A stretch of 8,358 nt of DNA, taken from contig PMIU01000069.1 of the NCBI GenBank assembly GCA_003157195.1, positions 1 through 8,358 of the forward strand, given 5' to 3'. This stretch comes from Candidatus Nomurabacteria bacterium. GTDB taxonomy: Bacteria; Patescibacteriota; Minisyncoccia; Phycocordibacterales; UBA9973. Position numbers and translations under genes: made by a program. Shown here one piece after another: positions 6,773 to 8,358 of this stretch. A model generated the notes under the pieces. The model made no database searches, was not told where the DNA came from, and was given only the letters and a program-made list of their open reading frames with translations. The stretch's first letter is position 1. The number at the start of each line of letters is the position of its first letter.

Positions 6773-6806
6773 GTTAAAACAAAAGCCCTGTTGCGACAGG
6801 ACTCAT
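6773..6806 (-). terminator. Terminator-like hairpin with a 10-codon leader ORF (nusA attenuator candidate)
   Basis: In the minus-strand RNA, AGUCCUGU (6803-6796) pairs with ACAGGGCU (6791-6784), 8 bp with one G-U, around the loop CGCA. It is followed by UUUGUUUU, which has the form of an intrinsic terminator. It begins only about 6 nt past the predicted nusA start site (about 6810). A small ORF, MSPVATGLLF plus stop (6806-6774), overlaps the whole hairpin and ends in the U-tract. No upstream minus gene exists for it to terminate, so it should act on the nusA leader itself. Confidence 0.5.
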
Positions 6807-6815
6807 ACGTAGTGT

Positions 6816-6844
6816 ATAATATCATAAGTATTATTATAATGCAA
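6816..6844 (-). promoter_or_regulatory. Extended -10 promoter for nusA
   Basis: On the minus strand, -35 TTGCAT (6844-6839), a 17-bp spacer and an extended -10 TGA-TATTAT (-10 hexamer 6821-6816) predict a start near 6810 and a leader of about 100 nt. The -35 box lies next to the -10 box of the divergent secreted-protein promoter (6850-6855), so the two polymerases could not both be bound. Confidence 0.6.
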
Positions 6845-6846
6845 TA

Positions 6847-6855
6847 TGGTACAAT
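6847..6855 (+). promoter_or_regulatory. Extended -10, candidate leaderless promoter for the secreted protein
   Basis: TGG-TACAAT (6847-6855) is an extended -10 element with no recognisable -35. Transcription 7 nt past it begins at 6862, the A of the ATG. A perfect TATAAT at 6835-6840 is an alternative that would give a leader of about 15 nt. Neither leaves a Shine-Dalgarno. Confidence 0.45.
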
Positions 6856-6861
6856 CATTTT

Positions 6862-8358
6862 ATGAAATATAAAAAATTAATTCTTTTGTCATGTTTTGTT
6901 TTCTTAGCTTTATTTTTTATTTCAAAAACATCGCCGTCTTCTTATGCGCAAAATGCATCCTGCGTCGCTGGTCAAAATGGAGTGACCTGTTGTAGTGATA
7001 ATGACTGCAACGTTGCCGCTGGCGCTTACTGCAAATTTCCGGGCTTGACTACTTCATTTTGCAGGATTGATTATGGAACTCCTTCGTCACCTTCATGCGG
7101 AGTGACCGCTACTTGTGGCGGCGATGCAGCTACAGCTTCTGCTTCTGATTGTGTTCCAGGCACGATGGTTACCGGTCCTTATGGCACGACATGCACATCT
7201 AAAATATCAAACAATGGTGTTCCTACTACCGTAAACGTGTGCCAGGGAAATGAAACAACCGGTCCTTGCAGGGCTTCTCGCGTTGATCAATCTGCGGCTT
7301 CAGCCAATGCTGCAAAAATTGGTCCGGGTTGTGTTGCGGTAAGATATAATATTCCGGGAATAGATGTAAACACGGGTTTGTCATATTTTTATGATACATC
7401 TTGTCCAGGAGATTATAATTATCCCGGCTCGCCAGGATATCCGGCTACAAGCAGTTCGGGAAATTCCGGAACAGGAGGTTTCACAAATACAGGTACAGGT
7501 ACAAATGGAAATTCCGGAAAAACAAGTTTAAATGTTTCATCTACGATTGAAGGTGGAAATACTTCCACTCAGTCTGCATCTGACCAAGCCATAGCCGCCA
7601 TCAATGCGCAAGTCAAGCAAGCGCAAGAAAAATATATCAATGAAATTAGCCAAGTGGTAAATACTGTCGGTAATACAGTTCCATCTTGTGGTGTCAATCT
7701 TTGCCCAGACTTGCAACAACTTATTAAGTTACAAACAGCGCTTTACCAAACTGGCGCGTCTTATGTCAAACCTATATTTACTACAAACGCTTCCGGCATT
7801 ATGCATGTTGGTGATACTTGGAACATAACCGTGACTGGATTAAATCCCGGAGAAACTATTTATGCCACAGGAGGCAAGCTTGTGAATGGCGTTGTACCGA
7901 CCGACAAAACTCCATATACTGCAAACGGTTTGGGAGTTTTCTCTGAAACCGGAACACACACAAAAGAAGTGATTGGCAATTGGCAGATCGTCTGGATTCG
8001 CGTCGACGGCACGGCTTTAGGCACAATGACTTTCAGTGTGGCGGATAAAGCGTCTGCCGCAATCCTTGCTTCGGGAACACTTTCTCTATCTGCGGACTCA
8101 AATAGTTACTGTGTCTATTCAAAAGGAGAACATCTAAATGACACCGCAGTCTATACTGTGCAGGGTGTTACCGGAAATATGCCCAATCAAAAAATAGTTT
8201 GGTCGTCTACAAAAAACGGCGTTTCAACCGGAGAATCAAATTCATATTATAATCAAAATCTGAATGCAAACTCTTTTTGGACAGGTGGCGCAACGCCATG
8301 GAGTCTTTCTGATATTGGTTCATGGGCGAAAACAGCCGGCATCTTTGACGGAACAAAT
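6862..8358 (+). CDS. Large secreted Cys-rich protein, N-terminal 499 residues (no stop in window)
   Basis: No specific family recognised. I translated from the ATG at 6862; the frame is open for 499 codons to the window end. A signal peptide (KYKK, hydrophobic 6-20, SYA|QN after residue 29) predicts export. Residues 34-181 hold 14 Cys, including a knot-like cluster TCCSDNDC...YC...FC (43-67), so disulfide bonds are likely. A Ser/Gly/Thr/Asn-rich linker runs about 188-238, followed by a Gln/Ala-rich helical stretch (239-300). An Ig-like beta domain follows at about 303-396 (NASGIMHVGDTWNITVTGLNPGETIY...GNWQIVWIRVDGTALGTMTFSV). A further extracellular-looking region ends at the edge. A surface-exposed or secreted adhesin-like protein is plausible. 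The start is chosen for the signal peptide and nearby promoter. It is divergent from nusA. Confidence 0.85.
   Translation, partial: MKYKKLILLSCFVFLALFFISKTSPSSYAQNASCVAGQNGVTCCSDNDCNVAAGAYCKFPGLTTSFCRIDYGTPSSPSCGVTATCGGDAATASASDCVPGTMVTGPYGTTCTSKISNNGVPTTVNVCQGNETTGPCRASRVDQSAASANAAKIGPGCVAVRYNIPGIDVNTGLSYFYDTSCPGDYNYPGSPGYPATSSSGNSGTGGFTNTGTGTNGNSGKTSLNVSSTIEGGNTSTQSASDQAIAAINAQVKQAQEKYINEISQVVNTVGNTVPSCGVNLCPDLQQLIKLQTALYQTGASYVKPIFTTNASGIMHVGDTWNITVTGLNPGETIYATGGKLVNGVVPTDKTPYTANGLGVFSETGTHTKEVIGNWQIVWIRVDGTALGTMTFSVADKASAAILASGTLSLSADSNSYCVYSKGEHLNDTAVYTVQGVTGNMPNQKIVWSSTKNGVSTGESNSYYNQNLNANSFWTGGATPWSLSDIGSWAKTAGIFDGTN
7459..7519 (+). repeat. Direct repeats in the Gly/Ser/Thr linker
   Basis: GGAAATTCCGGAA occurs twice (7459-7471 and 7507-7519), with tandem ACAGGT units near 7490-7501 between them. 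These encode two GNSG motifs and a TGTGT stretch in the low-complexity linker. Such repeats can change linker length by slippage. Confidence 0.6.

Noticed and set aside
6883..6894. Lipobox-like ILLSC at residues 7-11 of the secreted protein
   Set aside because: The Cys comes too early, before most of the hydrophobic core; a signal peptidase I site (SYA|QN) at residue 29 fits better.

Overview
The window looks like a piece of a Candidatus Patescibacteria (CPR) chromosome, most likely from the Parcubacteria side. This placement is inferred from gene content and style, not from a marker tree. The evidence is a small dense set of housekeeping genes (nusA, hppA, tig, clpP, rny), a trigger factor without its FKBP domain, a K+-independent proton pyrophosphatase, a Cys-rich secreted protein of no recognisable family, and several families of GC-rich palindromic repeats, some of them translated in frame inside essential proteins. 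UGA is not used as a sense codon in any gene here, which argues against the Gracilibacteria/Absconditabacteria code. None of the visible starts has a convincing Shine-Dalgarno sequence.

Layout. Positions 1-715 (minus) hold the N-terminal part of ribonuclease Y, cut by the window edge. An AT-rich intergenic stretch of 293 bp follows, with a divergent promoter pair and a perfect 15-bp dyad. Positions 1009-1645 (plus) hold two small coiled-coil proteins that look like diverged tandem paralogues and are more AT-rich than their surroundings. They converge on a minus-strand block running nusA (6707-5496), hppA (5466-3436), tig (3377-2268) and clpP (2247-1651), with gaps of 29, 58 and 20 bp. A second divergent promoter region (about 6708-6861) separates nusA from a plus-strand gene for a large secreted Cys-rich protein, which starts at 6862 and runs off the right edge with no stop.

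How the genes fit together. The minus block joins transcription elongation/termination control (NusA), PPi-driven proton pumping (HppA), co-translational folding (trigger factor) and proteolysis (ClpP). RNase Y adds membrane-anchored mRNA decay. Trigger factor next to clpP is a common bacterial arrangement for protein quality control, but no clpX is visible here.

The most interesting features are: (i) a 73-bp double-hairpin repeat present once in tig and once in nusA, in the same reading frame, with a compensatory base-pair change, adding about 24 residues to each protein; (ii) a promoter-proximal terminator-like hairpin overlapped by a 10-codon ORF in the nusA leader, which could be an attenuator acting on the gene for a termination factor; (iii) promoters for clpP and the secreted protein placed so that transcription would start at the ATG (leaderless mRNA); and (iv) the orphan tandem pair behind a perfect operator-like dyad.
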